Of a stretch of 64,000 bases of DNA, positions 17,618 to 27,844 are shown in pieces. The notes under the pieces are model-generated. The model saw nothing but the letters and a program-made list of their open reading frames with translations, was not told the DNA's origin and did no database searches. Numbering within the stretch: the stretch's first letter is position 1; every line of letters starts with the position of its first letter. The position numbers and the translations under genes were made by a program. The stretch is from Desemzia incerta. Its GTDB lineage: Bacteria > Bacillota > Bacilli > Lactobacillales > Carnobacteriaceae. The stretch is from assembly GCF_900115825.1 (NCBI RefSeq), contig NZ_FOXW01000004.1, forward strand, positions 124,001 to 188,000, given 5' to 3'.

Positions 17618-17981
17618 ACCAGGAATTCTGCTTGTTTCTCACGTTTCAGATATTGCTGACGGATTGGCTACATTGTTAGGTCAAGTAGCGGGCGACGTGA
17701 CAATAATAGCAGCCGGCGGAACTGAAGATGGTGAAGTCGGAACAAGCTTTGATAAAATCTCTGCTGCCGTAGAGAAATTTGAAGAAGATACTATTCTGGC
17801 TTTTTATGACTTAGGCAGTGCGAAAATGAACTTAGAAATGGCGATTGAAACAACGGATAAGAATATTACTTTATACGACACAGCTTTCATCGAAAGTGCA
17901 TATACTGCAGCTTCTCTGTTGCAAGTCGATGTGCCTGTTGAAGATATCGATAAACAATTAGCCGAATTGAAAGTGAAATAA
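17604..17981 (+). CDS. dhaM: Dihydroxyacetone kinase phosphotransferase subunit DhaM (EIIA-type)
   Basis: A 125-residue EIIA-Man-like protein that accepts phosphate from HPr and re-phosphorylates the DhaL-bound ADP. The phosphorylated histidine is in ILLVSHVSDIADG (H13 from this start). It carries only the EIIA-like domain, without the HPr and EI-like domains fused in E. coli DhaM, as usual in Firmicutes. ATG 17604 (or 17607) overlaps the end of dhaL by 14 bp, with GAGG about 9 nt upstream. Confidence 0.95.
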   Translation: MMANKPGILLVSHVSDIADGLATLLGQVAGDVTIIAAGGTEDGEVGTSFDKISAAVEKFEEDTILAFYDLGSAKMNLEMAIETTDKNITLYDTAFIESAYTAASLLQVDVPVEDIDKQLAELKVK

Positions 17982-17996
17982 TCGGTTTGGATGCCT

Positions 17997-18145
17997 CTAT
18001 TAGTCAAGTGAGACGTATTTGAAGCTTCACTTGATTAATAGAACGCGTCTATTGATCAAGTGGGACGATTTTGAGCGTTCATTTGATTAATAGGACTGCT
18101 CTATTAGTCAAGTGACGCAGATTTCGATGTCCGCTTGATTAATAG
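17997..18145. repeat. Family B hairpin array, 3 units, 52-bp period
   Basis: Palindromic 45-bp units start at 17997, 18049 and 18101, with 7-bp linkers. The first has CTATTAGTCAAGTGA and TTCACTTGATTAATAG arms. The array begins 16 bp after the dhaM stop and is followed by a conventional terminator. Confidence 0.92.
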
Positions 18146-18166
18146 ACGGCTATCGCTTGCTCTCTC

Positions 18167-18200
18167 CTCTTGCTCTTTTTTTGAGCAAGAGTTTTTTTTT
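18167..18200 (+). terminator. Terminator of dhaKLM
   Basis: CTCTTGCTC (18167-18175) pairs with GAGCAAGAG (18183-18191), followed by T9. Confidence 0.9.
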
Positions 18201-18280
18201 GCTGCCTTCATTGACACTCTAACCGCAAATAGCTAAAATGATGTACTGAAGCGGCAATTATCAAGCAAGGGGTGGAATAA

Positions 18281-19495
18281 ATGAAGCATCATTGGAGACT
18301 AGATCGCCAGAAAATCAAGACATGGATTCTATTAGGATTCGCCAGTCTTCTAATCGGCTGTGTAGTCGGAGCTCTTGACACATTATTTGGTAGAGTATTA
18401 TTAAGTTTATCTGATTTCAGAAGTGAACATTTTACACCTCTTATTTTATTTCTGGCACCTGCTGGAATGTTGTTTGTTTATCTGTTTTCGTCTTATGGTA
18501 AAACAAGTACACAAGGAATGAACCTTATTTTTCAAGTAGGTCATGAAGAACAAGACATGATTCCTAAAAGACTTATTCCGTTTGTGATCAGCGGAACGTG
18601 GCTGACACATTTATTTGGCGGCAGTGCCGGCAGAGAGGGGGTCGCGGTCCAATTAGGAGCCGCAATTTCAAATGGGATCGGTCGTAAAGTGAAGTTAGCG
18701 AATACGAATACGACCAGTATGTTTCTCATAACGGGTATGGCTGCAGGGTTTGCTGGATTATTCCAAACACCGATCGCTGCTGTTTTTTTTGCACTCGAAG
18801 TCTTAACCGCTGGACGATTGCGTTATGATGCTCTTTACACTTCTGTAATTGCTGCTTTTACTGCGAGTTTTGTTTCCAATCGGCTTGGTCTGGAGAAATT
18901 TTCTTTCGCTTTGCGTTCACCTGTACATATGAGCTTTGAAGTGCTTTTAAAATTGTTGATTTTAGGTATTGTATTTGGCTGGACGGGAGGATTATTTGCT
19001 CACATTCTAAAAAAAGTAAAATCTTTTTTAGCGCATAACTTGCCTGATCCAGTCAAGAGAATCGGATGGATAGGAATTGGTTTGAGTGTCTTTATATGGG
19101 TGTTATTTCAAGGTCGTTATGCTGGATTAGGAACTAATTTGATCGATGCCAGCTTTTTTGGACAGCCGATTTATGCTTATGATTGGGTACTGAAGTTTTT
19201 GTTGACGATACTGACGATTGGAGCAGGTTTTCAAGGCGGTGAAGTCACTCCCTTATTTTCTATTGGAGCTTCATTAGGCGTTGTACTGGCTGCTGCTTTA
19301 GGACTTCCAATCGAATTTGCGGCTGCTCTAGGTTATGCGAGTGTATTCGGCAGTGCGACCAATACCTTATTGGCTCCTATATTGATTGGTGCAGAAGTCT
19401 TCGGCTTTACTTATCTTCCTTATTTTACTATCGTCTGCTCAGTAGCCTATCTGTGCAATAGAAGCAAATCCATTTATCCTCTTCAAAAAAAATAG
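18281..19495 (+). CDS. CLC-family anion transporter, probably the fluoride/proton (CLC-F) type
   Basis: A 404-residue membrane protein of the CLC family with about ten hydrophobic segments. The GREG motif is GSAGREGVAVQLG at residues 114-126 with gating glutamate E119. In place of the GSGIP anion-site serine it has QGMNLIF with M80; Met at this position and GREGVAVQ instead of GREGPxVQ are features of CLC-F fluoride exporters. It is therefore more likely to export fluoride than chloride (inference from motifs). AAGGGGTGG precedes the ATG. No fluoride riboswitch is recognisable in the 80 bp upstream. No clear substrate link to neighbours. Confidence 0.85.
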   Translation: MKHHWRLDRQKIKTWILLGFASLLIGCVVGALDTLFGRVLLSLSDFRSEHFTPLILFLAPAGMLFVYLFSSYGKTSTQGMNLIFQVGHEEQDMIPKRLIPFVISGTWLTHLFGGSAGREGVAVQLGAAISNGIGRKVKLANTNTTSMFLITGMAAGFAGLFQTPIAAVFFALEVLTAGRLRYDALYTSVIAAFTASFVSNRLGLEKFSFALRSPVHMSFEVLLKLLILGIVFGWTGGLFAHILKKVKSFLAHNLPDPVKRIGWIGIGLSVFIWVLFQGRYAGLGTNLIDASFFGQPIYAYDWVLKFLLTILTIGAGFQGGEVTPLFSIGASLGVVLAAALGLPIEFAAALGYASVFGSATNTLLAPILIGAEVFGFTYLPYFTIVCSVAYLCNRSKSIYPLQKK

Positions 19496-19496
19496 T

Positions 19497-19556
19497 AGGG
19501 GCTGGGAAATAACTCCTAGCTATGGGTTGCGTAAACGTGCTCAAAAAGGCAGCCCC
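19497..19556. repeat. Palindromic intergenic element (GGGGCTG...CAGCCCC)
   Basis: GGGGCTG (19498-19504) and CAGCCCC (19550-19556) bracket 45 bp. It sits 2 bp after the CLC stop and exactly at the point where the GPH pseudogene loses its 3' end, so it may mark the rearrangement joint. I have the impression that similar elements recur in lactic acid bacteria, but this is unverified. Confidence 0.55.
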
Positions 19557-20828
19557 GACGTCCACTTGCACCCGAAACAAATCCAACAGCACTTAATGCA
19601 AATCCACCTAATCCTCCAGCAAAAGCTTGTCCGATTTTACGAGAGAATGAGTAAACAGCATAAATCGTTCCATCTTCACGTTTTCCAGTACGTACTTCTT
19701 GATAATCGATAATATCTGAAATGAATGCTCAGATAATAATGTTAAAGTAGTTCATTCCTAAGTTTCCAACAAGCGCAAACGCCAGGAAAGCCCATACATT
19801 ATTGATTTGCAAAAAAAAAATTATCCATACATAGTAGCACTAATCAGTAAAGCAACAGTTCCAGATTCTTTCTTACCAAAGCGAGCAGCAATCTTACTAG
19901 CAAATGGTGCTAAGACTAAAACCCCTACTGTTCCTAAAATACCTGAAGCAGCTAAACCTGAAGCACTATTAAAGTAAGTTGTGTACAAGTAAGCGTTCAT
20001 TGTTCCAACTAAAATTTGCGCCAACAATAGAAATATTGCTGCAGAAATGATGCCTAATAAAGCTCTGTTAGTCGTTAATCCAATTACGATTGATTTCATT
20101 TGCTGTCCTACAGTTTCTGTACTGGAAGCATCTTTTTCAGGAAGTTGAATTCTCTCCATTGACCAGAAATACAATACTCCATACATTACTAAAGCAACAA
20201 TACCAAATACAAAAGCAATCATTGTAAATCGTTCTGGAACAATAACTTGATCTCCCGAACTATTTGTTGTGTAAACAACTATAGGGACTACAAAAGAAAT
20301 GACCATAGAAGCAATACTTGCTCCTACACTACGGAAAGTAGAAAGTGCTGCACGATCCTCTGCTTTGTCGCTGATAACAGAAGCCATAGAACCGATACCT
20401 GTATAACAAAAACTGCCCCAGAATAAATAAGTCACATTAGCATAAATCATTTTAGCTGGCATAGACCAGTCTTTTACCACATATAAGAACATTAAGAAAC
20501 CAGCAATAACCGCAAATGGTGCCATTCTTCGAATCCAAGGTCTGAGTCGTCCGTCTTTGGCTGGTTTGAACGTATCTACAATTCTTCCCATCTCAACGCC
20601 TGTAAACGCATCCACGATTCTGGAAACTAAAAATAATGTTCCGACCGCTGCTCCGCTGATGCCTAAAACGTTTGTGTAAAAAACCATTCAGAATGAACTA
20701 GCGAAAATGAAAAACATATCATTAGCAATATCTCCAGCTATGTACCCTAACTTGTCCTTAATTCCAAATGGACGGATTTCTTGTGTTCTATCATCTACAA
20801 CAGGATTTGCATACCTTTCTTTTGCCAT
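19557..20828 (-). pseudogene. Decayed GPH-family sugar:cation symporter
   Basis: Reading on the minus strand from ATG 20828 (AGAGG upstream) gives a GPH/MelB-type transporter start (MAKERYANPVVDD...). A TGA at 20690-20688 interrupts the first transmembrane segment, where a leucine (TTA) would be expected. The frame then runs intact for 288 codons (SRIVDAFTGVEMGRIVD, DGRLRPWI) to 19821. A shift in the A10 tract at 19811-19820 breaks it again, after which homologous sequence continues (NVWAFLAFALVGNLGMNYFN). A second TGA replaces the Trp of IIIWAFISD at 19731-19729. The last part, after GFVSGAS, is missing at the palindromic element. Four lesions make function impossible. Paired cre-like sites at 20936-20961 suggest it was once a glucose-repressed sugar transporter. 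Confidence 0.93.
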
Positions 20829-20947
20829 AATTTCTTTACCTCTTTTCTGACAATTTCAAAATCTAACATGTGTGCCTCATAATGTAATACATAATACCAT
20901 CAAAGAGACCTTTAACAAGTTTATTGAGACAAAAAGTAAACGTTTTG

Positions 20948-20961
20948 TTGAAAACGTTTGT
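20948..20961 (-). promoter_or_regulatory. cre-like CcpA site upstream of the pseudogene
   Basis: TTGAAAACGTTTGT at 20948-20961 fits the cre consensus closely; a second AAACGTTT core lies 12 bp to the left. They are leftovers of catabolite control of the dead transporter. Confidence 0.5.
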
Positions 20962-20987
20962 TTTGCAGCCGAATTTTTGTCAAAATA

Positions 20988-21033
20988 AAAAACTTGTGTC
21001 CTGAGATATTATTTCTCAAGACACAAGTTTTTC
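20988..21033. terminator. Terminator of glpKF
   Basis: AAAACTTGTGTCCTGAGA pairs with TCTCAAGACACAAGTTTT, with T tracts on both strands. It ends the minus-strand glpK-glpF unit. Confidence 0.88.
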
Positions 21034-21082
21034 TGTTAACTATCGATTATTTCTGTAAGATTCGGCAATTAGTTGTGCATTT

Positions 21083-21808
21083 TTAGCCTAATGGCAATAC
21101 TTGGTACAATAATGCTGCTAGTGCTGCTCCGATAAATGGTCCTGCAATCGGAACCCAAGCGTAACCCCAGTCAGAGTCTCCTTTGTTAGCGATTGGCAGG
21201 ATTTGGTGAGCGATTCTTGGTCCTAAGTCACGAGCCGGGTTGATTGCATAACCTGTCGTTCCTCCTAATGAAAGACCAATGGCAACGATCAGCAAACCAA
21301 CAACAATCGGGTTTAATCCATCTGTAAATTGTCCTTGAGTAAAGGCTAATAGACCAAATACCAGCATCGCAGTTCCAATGGCTTCACTGATCACGTTATT
21401 GATTGGACTTTTGATTGCTGGACCTGTAGAAAAGACACTTAAGATTGTTTCAGAATCGTCAGTTGCTTTCCAGTGTGGCATGTAGTGGATCCAAACGATC
21501 ACTGCACCCGCAATACCTCCAAGGATTTGAGCTCCAATATATGGTAAGACTGAACTCCAAGCAATCTCGCCAGCTATAGCCATTCCTAATGTTACAGCAG
21601 GGTTAAGGTGAGCCGGACTTAAGAACCCTGATGAGTAGACAGCAATGGTAACAGCAAGCCCCCAACCAAGAGTAATCATCAACCAACCTGTATTGAATCC
21701 TTTTGTTTTATTCAATACAGATCCAGCTACTACCCCGTCTCCAAGTAAAACTAAAATCATTGTTCCTACAAATTCTCCTATTAACTGTTGCCATAATGTC
21801 GTATCCAT
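21083..21808 (-). CDS. glpF: Glycerol uptake facilitator (aquaglyceroporin)
   Basis: A 241-residue channel of the MIP family with six membrane segments and both half-helix NPA boxes: HLNPAVTLG in the first half and INPARDLGPR in the second. The aspartate after the second NPA (NPARD) is the mark of glycerol facilitators as opposed to water channels. It follows glpK by 164 bp in the same direction; a small AGAAGG/CCTTCT hairpin lies in the gap. Together they take up and trap glycerol. Confidence 0.95.
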   Translation of the reverse strand: MDTTLWQQLIGEFVGTMILVLLGDGVVAGSVLNKTKGFNTGWLMITLGWGLAVTIAVYSSGFLSPAHLNPAVTLGMAIAGEIAWSSVLPYIGAQILGGIAGAVIVWIHYMPHWKATDDSETILSVFSTGPAIKSPINNVISEAIGTAMLVFGLLAFTQGQFTDGLNPIVVGLLIVAIGLSLGGTTGYAINPARDLGPRIAHQILPIANKGDSDWGYAWVPIAGPFIGAALAALLYQVLPLG

Positions 21809-21972
21809 GATAATTTCTCTCCTTTAATGGTAAATTTTATCTAAAAATAAGTTCGTTGAATGTTTATAAAATGAATTTTATTACATAATCGTAATGATTA
21901 GAAGGATCCGTTTGAAGACCCTTCTAACCACATCTTTATTGACAACATCTTACGGTCTTACAAATGATTGTT

Positions 21973-23530
<1,558 letters not shown>

Positions 23531-23653
23531 ATTGGTGAAACATAAATCTCCTATATCCACTATAACGTTCTTTATTTAAAGAGTAAAATATAAATACCGT
23601 TATTCATTGTTTTTTTATTTCAGGATTAACTTCGTTATACAGTGCCTATCTTT

Positions 23654-23682
23654 TTACCCTTTGTTGAATGCTTGTTATACTG
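23654..23682 (+). promoter_or_regulatory. Promoter of the aldolase gene
   Basis: TTTACC (23654-23659), 17 bp, TATACT (23677-23682). The -35 box is weak. Confidence 0.5.
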
Positions 23683-23736
23683 ATAGCGAAAAAGATTATT
23701 CTATCTTTCAAAAAAAACTAAGGAGCTGAGTTTGTT

Positions 23737-24624
23737 GTGAATCAAGCACAAATAGACATCATCAGAAACGGAAATGGTTTTATAGCTGCCCTCGATCAAA
23801 GTGGTGGAAGTACACCCAAAGCTTTATCTCTTTACGGCGTGGACGAAGGATCTTATTCAAGTGAAGATGAAATGTTCAATCTTGTTCATGAAATGCGGAC
23901 TCGCATCATCACTTCACCAGCATTTAGTTCAAATTATATTCTAGGAGCTATTCTTTTCGAACAAACAATGGATCGCAAAATTGAAGACTTTTACACGGCA
24001 GATTATCTGTGGGAAAAGAAAGGAATTGTTCCTTTCTTGAAAATCGATAAAGGTTTAGCTGATGAAAGCGAAGGCGTTCAATTGATGAAGCCAAATCCAG
24101 GATTGAATGATTTATTAAAAAGAGCCAATGAACGAAACATCTTTGGTACTAAGATGCGTTCGTTAATCAAAGAACCAAATAAAGATGGTATCCACCAAGT
24201 GGTCGATCAACAATTCGAAGTCGCTAAACAGATTCTTCATGCAGGTCTGGTGCCTATTATCGAGCCTGAAGTCAATATTTACAGTGAAGACAAAGAAAAA
24301 TGCGAAAGCATCTTAAAAGAAGAAATCTTAACGTATTTAGATCAGCTGGAGGAACATGAAAATGTCATGTTGAAGTTATCCATTCCTACCGTGTCTGATT
24401 TTTATGTCGAGTTGATTGAACACCCTAGAGTATTGCGTGTAGTGGCTCTTTCAGGCGGCTATTCTCGTGAAGAAGCCAATGAAAAATTACGAAACAACCG
24501 CGGCTTGATCGCCAGCTTCTCACGTGCTCTCTCTGAAGGTTTATACGCGAATCAATCAGATGAAGAATTCGATGCTATTCTTATGGATTCTGTCAAAGAA
24601 ATCTACGAGGCTTCGGTTTCTTAA
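23737..24624 (+). CDS. fda: Class I fructose-bisphosphate aldolase
   Basis: A 295-residue Schiff-base aldolase that cleaves fructose 1,6-bisphosphate to glyceraldehyde 3-phosphate and dihydroxyacetone phosphate. The start region [17 protein letters not shown], the [10 protein letters not shown] strand, [11 protein letters not shown] and the Schiff-base lysine strand MLKLSIPTV are all present. It begins with GTG at 23737, with AAGGAG about 11 nt upstream. Its position next to glycerol and dihydroxyacetone genes fits gluconeogenic or glycolytic use of triose phosphates. Class I enzymes coexist with class II FbaA in many lactic acid bacteria. Confidence 0.94.
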   Translation: MNQAQIDIIRNGNGFIAALDQSGGSTPKALSLYGVDEGSYSSEDEMFNLVHEMRTRIITSPAFSSNYILGAILFEQTMDRKIEDFYTADYLWEKKGIVPFLKIDKGLADESEGVQLMKPNPGLNDLLKRANERNIFGTKMRSLIKEPNKDGIHQVVDQQFEVAKQILHAGLVPIIEPEVNIYSEDKEKCESILKEEILTYLDQLEEHENVMLKLSIPTVSDFYVELIEHPRVLRVVALSGGYSREEANEKLRNNRGLIASFSRALSEGLYANQSDEEFDAILMDSVKEIYEASVS

Positions 24625-24634
24625 AATAATTTAT

Positions 24635-24674
24635 TAAAAAAGCAGCTGGAAAATTGTTCCAGCTGCTTTTTTTG
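24635..24674. terminator. Bidirectional terminator
   Basis: AAAAAAGCAGCTGGAA pairs with TTCCAGCTGCTTTTTT around a 5-nt loop, between the convergent aldolase and CDF transporter genes. Confidence 0.95.
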
Positions 24675-24677
24675 TCT

Positions 24678-25841
24678 TCACTTTAATAAGTAAATACGGT
24701 CGAATTCAATTTCTACTTCAAACGTACCGATGTTTTCAGCAATATCTTTCTTAATTGCTTCCAAAAGTTCTTGGTTGGTTTTTTCAATATTATCTGGGAC
24801 TACGATATCAAATTGAATCGTTGATAAGCCCTCGTCCTCTTCTACACGAAAATCATGAAACTTCAAATTTAGTTCGTAAGATTGCAAAATGCGTTTTACT
24901 TGTTGGTAAATAGTTGTCTGTTCCTCACTCTTGATAGCGATTGGATCTAAATGGCATACCAATTCTACACCTAAATATTCTTTAAAATCTTTTTCAATGG
25001 CATCAATCACTCGATGGGCTTCCGTCAAGCTCCAGCTGTCATCAATCTCAATGTGAATCGTTGCAAATGTTTTATTTGGCCCATAGTGATGCATCAATAA
25101 ATCGTGGTAGCCAATAATAGAAGTGTAATAATCTAAAAAGTGTTTAATTTCATTGATCTGCTTTTCTGTTGGTCCTTTTCCCAATAAATCATCAATGGAT
25201 TCTCGAATGATACTAATCCCATTGTATAAAATGTATAGTGCGATAAATACTCCGGCGTACCCGTCGATCCGCCAACCAAAAATAGTTTCCACCACTGACG
25301 CTCCCAATACTACTAGCGTCGTGTAAACATCATTAAAACTATCTTGAGCTGCTGCATCGATGGCATTTGAATGGATTTTTTTACCTACTTTTCGATAAAA
25401 GTAACCTTGAACTACTTTGATGATGATCGAAATAACCAATAAAACAAATACTAATGTCGTTGTGTTTAGCGCTGCAGGGTCCATAATACGTTGAATCGAA
25501 TTCAATAGAAACTGAAACCCGACAAATAAAATCCCTAAAGAAACTACTAGTCCTGTAATATACTCTGAACGCTCGTGACCATATGGATGCTGTTTGTCCG
25601 CAGGCTTAGCTGCTATATGAAATCCAAACAACGTTAATATGGAAGAAGCACAATCTGCTAAACTGTTGATGGCATCCCCTATAATAGAGACACTTCCTGA
25701 GATCAATCCTGCACTCATCTTAATCGAAAAAAGGGCCAAGTTGGAAAATAGCCCTACTTTTCCAGAAAAGAGACCTAATTGATTCCGTTGATTCTTTGTA
25801 TGCTGCTTATTTAAATAGCGCTCCAACCATCTTTCTATCAT
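24678..25841 (-). CDS. Cation diffusion facilitator (CDF) metal exporter
   Basis: A 387-residue CDF transporter. Membrane segments occupy roughly residues 25-205, and two copies of the cytoplasmic dimerisation fold follow (about 210-290 and 305-385), longer than the usual 300 residues. The metal site of segment 2 is DAINSLADCAS, Asn-containing instead of the zinc-type HxxxD, and HPYGHERSEY follows; this pattern is typical of MntE-like Mn(II)/Fe(II) exporters, so manganese is the best guess. ATG 25841 is preferred over the TTG two codons earlier because AGGAG then lies 8 nt upstream. Confidence 0.9.
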   Translation of the reverse strand: MIERWLERYLNKQHTKNQRNQLGLFSGKVGLFSNLALFSIKMSAGLISGSVSIIGDAINSLADCASSILTLFGFHIAAKPADKQHPYGHERSEYITGLVVSLGILFVGFQFLLNSIQRIMDPAALNTTTLVFVLLVISIIIKVVQGYFYRKVGKKIHSNAIDAAAQDSFNDVYTTLVVLGASVVETIFGWRIDGYAGVFIALYILYNGISIIRESIDDLLGKGPTEKQINEIKHFLDYYTSIIGYHDLLMHHYGPNKTFATIHIEIDDSWSLTEAHRVIDAIEKDFKEYLGVELVCHLDPIAIKSEEQTTIYQQVKRILQSYELNLKFHDFRVEEDEGLSTIQFDIVVPDNIEKTNQELLEAIKKDIAENIGTFEVEIEFDRIYLLK

Positions 25842-25884
25842 GTTCAAAACTCCTAAAAAATTTTTTCTATCTATTATAACACAT

Positions 25885-26190
25885 GATTCACCCCCGATAA
25901 TCGAGATTGACTATCGGGGGTGAATCGATTTTTGGTGCGTAGTTCTTAGACGCGTTGCGTTCGGCAGTCTTCCTATGATTTTCCTGATTTCTTTTTGTTG
26001 GGAAAGTGCCCCAACTAAAAGAATCAGTGAAATCTACGGAAGCCTAAACGCCTCACTCCACGCTCTGATTTTTAAACGCGTTGCGTTCGGCAACTCGCCT
26101 ATCACTTTCAAAAACAGAAAATTAGGGAAATTCACCCTAATTTCTGTTTTGTGAAGTGTACGTCGAGCTGGACGCCTCACTCCACGCTCT
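25885..26190 (-). repeat. Family C composite hairpins (two copies) plus a 15-bp hairpin, downstream of the beta-lactamase-like gene
   Basis: Read on the minus strand, copy C7 (26190-26071) and copy C6 (26070-25927) each begin TCAGAGCGTGGAGTGAGGCG and end in GCCGAACGCAACGCGT. C6 has TTCCGTAGATTTCA and AAATCATAGGAAG flanks around an inner palindrome with TTGGGGCACTTTCCCAA; C7 has ACAGAAATTAGGG / CCCTAATTTTCTGT. The first copy starts 3 bp after the stop codon. A separate perfect 15-bp stem (25885-25899 with 25912-25926) precedes them. There is no gene in 25842-26192. Confidence 0.85.
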
Positions 26191-26192
26191 GA

Positions 26193-26972
26193 TTATTCCA
26201 CGCTTTGGAAGATGTGTTTTCCGATTTCTTGCATCCAGGCGTAGACTTGGGCTTCATTTTCGGCTTCTTGGGTCATTGCTGCGACGTAGATGTTTTTTTC
26301 TTTGTAACGGAACAGGGCTGCGTCGTGCAAGACAGTTTTGTCTTCATCTGTTTTGTTTAAGATTTCTAATACCGGGATTTCTTTTTCCGTCAGCGATCCT
26401 GGTAATCCGGTTCTGAATTGTTGATTCAATAATGGAAATTCGATGCGTTTTTGCCAATCTGGATTTTTTTCTCCCAGCTGGATAATTTCTTTCAAGACTG
26501 CGACCGCTCCTTGAGGAGACATTTCATTTACTAATCCTGAAGCATAATCCATCAAGTAGCGTCTCAATTTGACGTCTTCTTTCCATTCTTTTGTTTCAAT
26601 CCATTCTTGGATAGGATTTAACCCCACATGAGCGATCAATTGATTGGTTGCTTCATGATCTGATACAGCAATCATTGCTTTTAACAGCTCTTCTACTGTC
26701 CAGACTTCTATTTCAGGTAATAAGTGTAAAACACCTTTTCCTGAGATCCGTCCTTGAGATGGAACAGAAATTTCTTCCAATATATCCAATTGCCCATAAA
26801 CAGCGTGTTCATAGTAATACAAATAAATGGGTAATTTGATCAAGTTAGCTGCACTGAATAGTTTTTCTTCATGAAATGAAAACAACGTTTCTCCGTCAGA
26901 AATAACTAGTCCTTTTGTTGGCAAAGACTCGTATTTTTCATTCAATTTCTCCAGTTCCTTTTTCCATTCCAT
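26193..26972 (-). CDS. Beta-lactamase/transpeptidase-like protein lacking the catalytic serine
   Basis: A 259-residue protein of the class A beta-lactamase-like serine hydrolase fold, without signal peptide. The expected active-site SxxK is replaced: the strand reads FSAANLIKLPI, where family members have AS-LIK, so the nucleophile position is Asn and only the lysine remains. The SDN motif is SDHEATN and the KTG box is NKTDED. All three catalytic motifs are altered, so hydrolysis is doubtful and the protein may be a binding or regulatory pseudoenzyme. GAGGGG precedes the ATG. The gene is otherwise intact. Confidence 0.85.
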   Translation of the reverse strand: MEWKKELEKLNEKYESLPTKGLVISDGETLFSFHEEKLFSAANLIKLPIYLYYYEHAVYGQLDILEEISVPSQGRISGKGVLHLLPEIEVWTVEELLKAMIAVSDHEATNQLIAHVGLNPIQEWIETKEWKEDVKLRRYLMDYASGLVNEMSPQGAVAVLKEIIQLGEKNPDWQKRIEFPLLNQQFRTGLPGSLTEKEIPVLEILNKTDEDKTVLHDAALFRYKEKNIYVAAMTQEAENEAQVYAWMQEIGKHIFQSVE

Positions 26973-27140
26973 ACAAATCCCCTCGCTTTCACAGAATTTA
27001 GGTAATGCCTAGAATCTACATACGAAGTTAAGATGAATACTTTAGTTGATTTGATCTTCATTTGAAAAAGGTTTTATCTGCTTTCCTTACTATCATCATA
27101 TAGGGGTTTTTCTTAAATTGCCACTAATTCGATGGAAAGA

Positions 27141-27169
27141 AAAAAAGAAGTCAGAATGAAATTCCGACT
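27141..27169 (-). terminator. Terminator after cutC
   Basis: On the minus strand AGTCGGAAT pairs with ATTCTGACT (one G-T pair) around TTC, followed by CTTTTTTTC. Confidence 0.8.
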
Positions 27170-27195
27170 CCATTAAAAGTTTTTACCGTTTATTT

Positions 27196-27837
27196 TTACT
27201 CCAGCGTTCCTACTATTTTTGTTCCGTGTAGTTCTTCTACTGATAATTCTTTTTGAAGACGACTGGAATTGTCACTGGTGATTCCTCCGCCCGGCAAAAT
27301 AGTGATTCTCCCCTTAGAATAAGCGATCAATTCTTTTAAAGTAGTGGTATGTTGGTCTATTGGATTGGTTAAAGGACCGCCATGCGTCAAAATTCGTGAA
27401 TATCCAGCTTCAGAAAGCCAATCAATAGCCGTTCGTTGCTGTTCTTTCGGCAATTCATCAAACGCCATGTGGAATGTGCGCTCCATATTCTCACTGACTT
27501 GAATGACTTTAGTTAAAAAATCAGTGTCCAGTGTATAATCAGTGGTCAACGCCCCAATCACGATTCCTTCTGCTCCCAATTCTTTAGCTGTTTGAATATC
27601 CCTCAGCATAATCTCTTTTTCAACTTCAGAATAGATAAAATCCCCACCTCGAGGATGAATAATAACCATAACAGGAACAGCTTTTTGTTTACAATATGTA
27701 ATCGTTGTTTCCATTACGCCAACACTGACAGTCGTGCCGCCAACGGCTAAGTTATCACATAATTCTATGCGATCTGCTCCTGCTTGGATAGCATTTGGAA
27801 CAAGAGTAAAATTTTCAACGCAAACTTCTCTAATCAT
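27196..27837 (-). CDS. cutC: CutC-family protein
   Basis: A 213-residue TIM-barrel protein. The start IREVCVENFTLVPNAIQAGADRIELCDNLAVGG and the VMIHPRGGDFIYS strand-loop are diagnostic of CutC. The family is named for copper homeostasis, but the copper role is weakly supported in bacteria and the reaction is unknown. It is 7 bp downstream of the NlpC/P60-like gene and probably cotranscribed with it; it ends at a terminator. Confidence 0.93.
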   Translation of the reverse strand: MIREVCVENFTLVPNAIQAGADRIELCDNLAVGGTTVSVGVMETTITYCKQKAVPVMVIIHPRGGDFIYSEVEKEIMLRDIQTAKELGAEGIVIGALTTDYTLDTDFLTKVIQVSENMERTFHMAFDELPKEQQRTAIDWLSEAGYSRILTHGGPLTNPIDQHTTTLKELIAYSKGRITILPGGGITSDNSSRLQKELSVEELHGTKIVGTLE

Positions 27838-27844
27838 TTTATTT

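Noticed and set aside
11093-18145. Regular 52-bp repeats as a CRISPR array
   Set aside because: The conserved parts are palindromic arms, linkers are only 7 bp, the variable part is in the loop, there are at most three units and no cas genes are present.
18200-18280. Fluoride riboswitch ahead of the CLC gene
   Set aside because: Only a short AACCGC-like match is seen; the other conserved elements of the aptamer are missing.
19527-19712. Plus-strand 61-residue frame behind the CLC gene
   Set aside because: It is antisense to the clear C-terminal remains of the GPH pseudogene.
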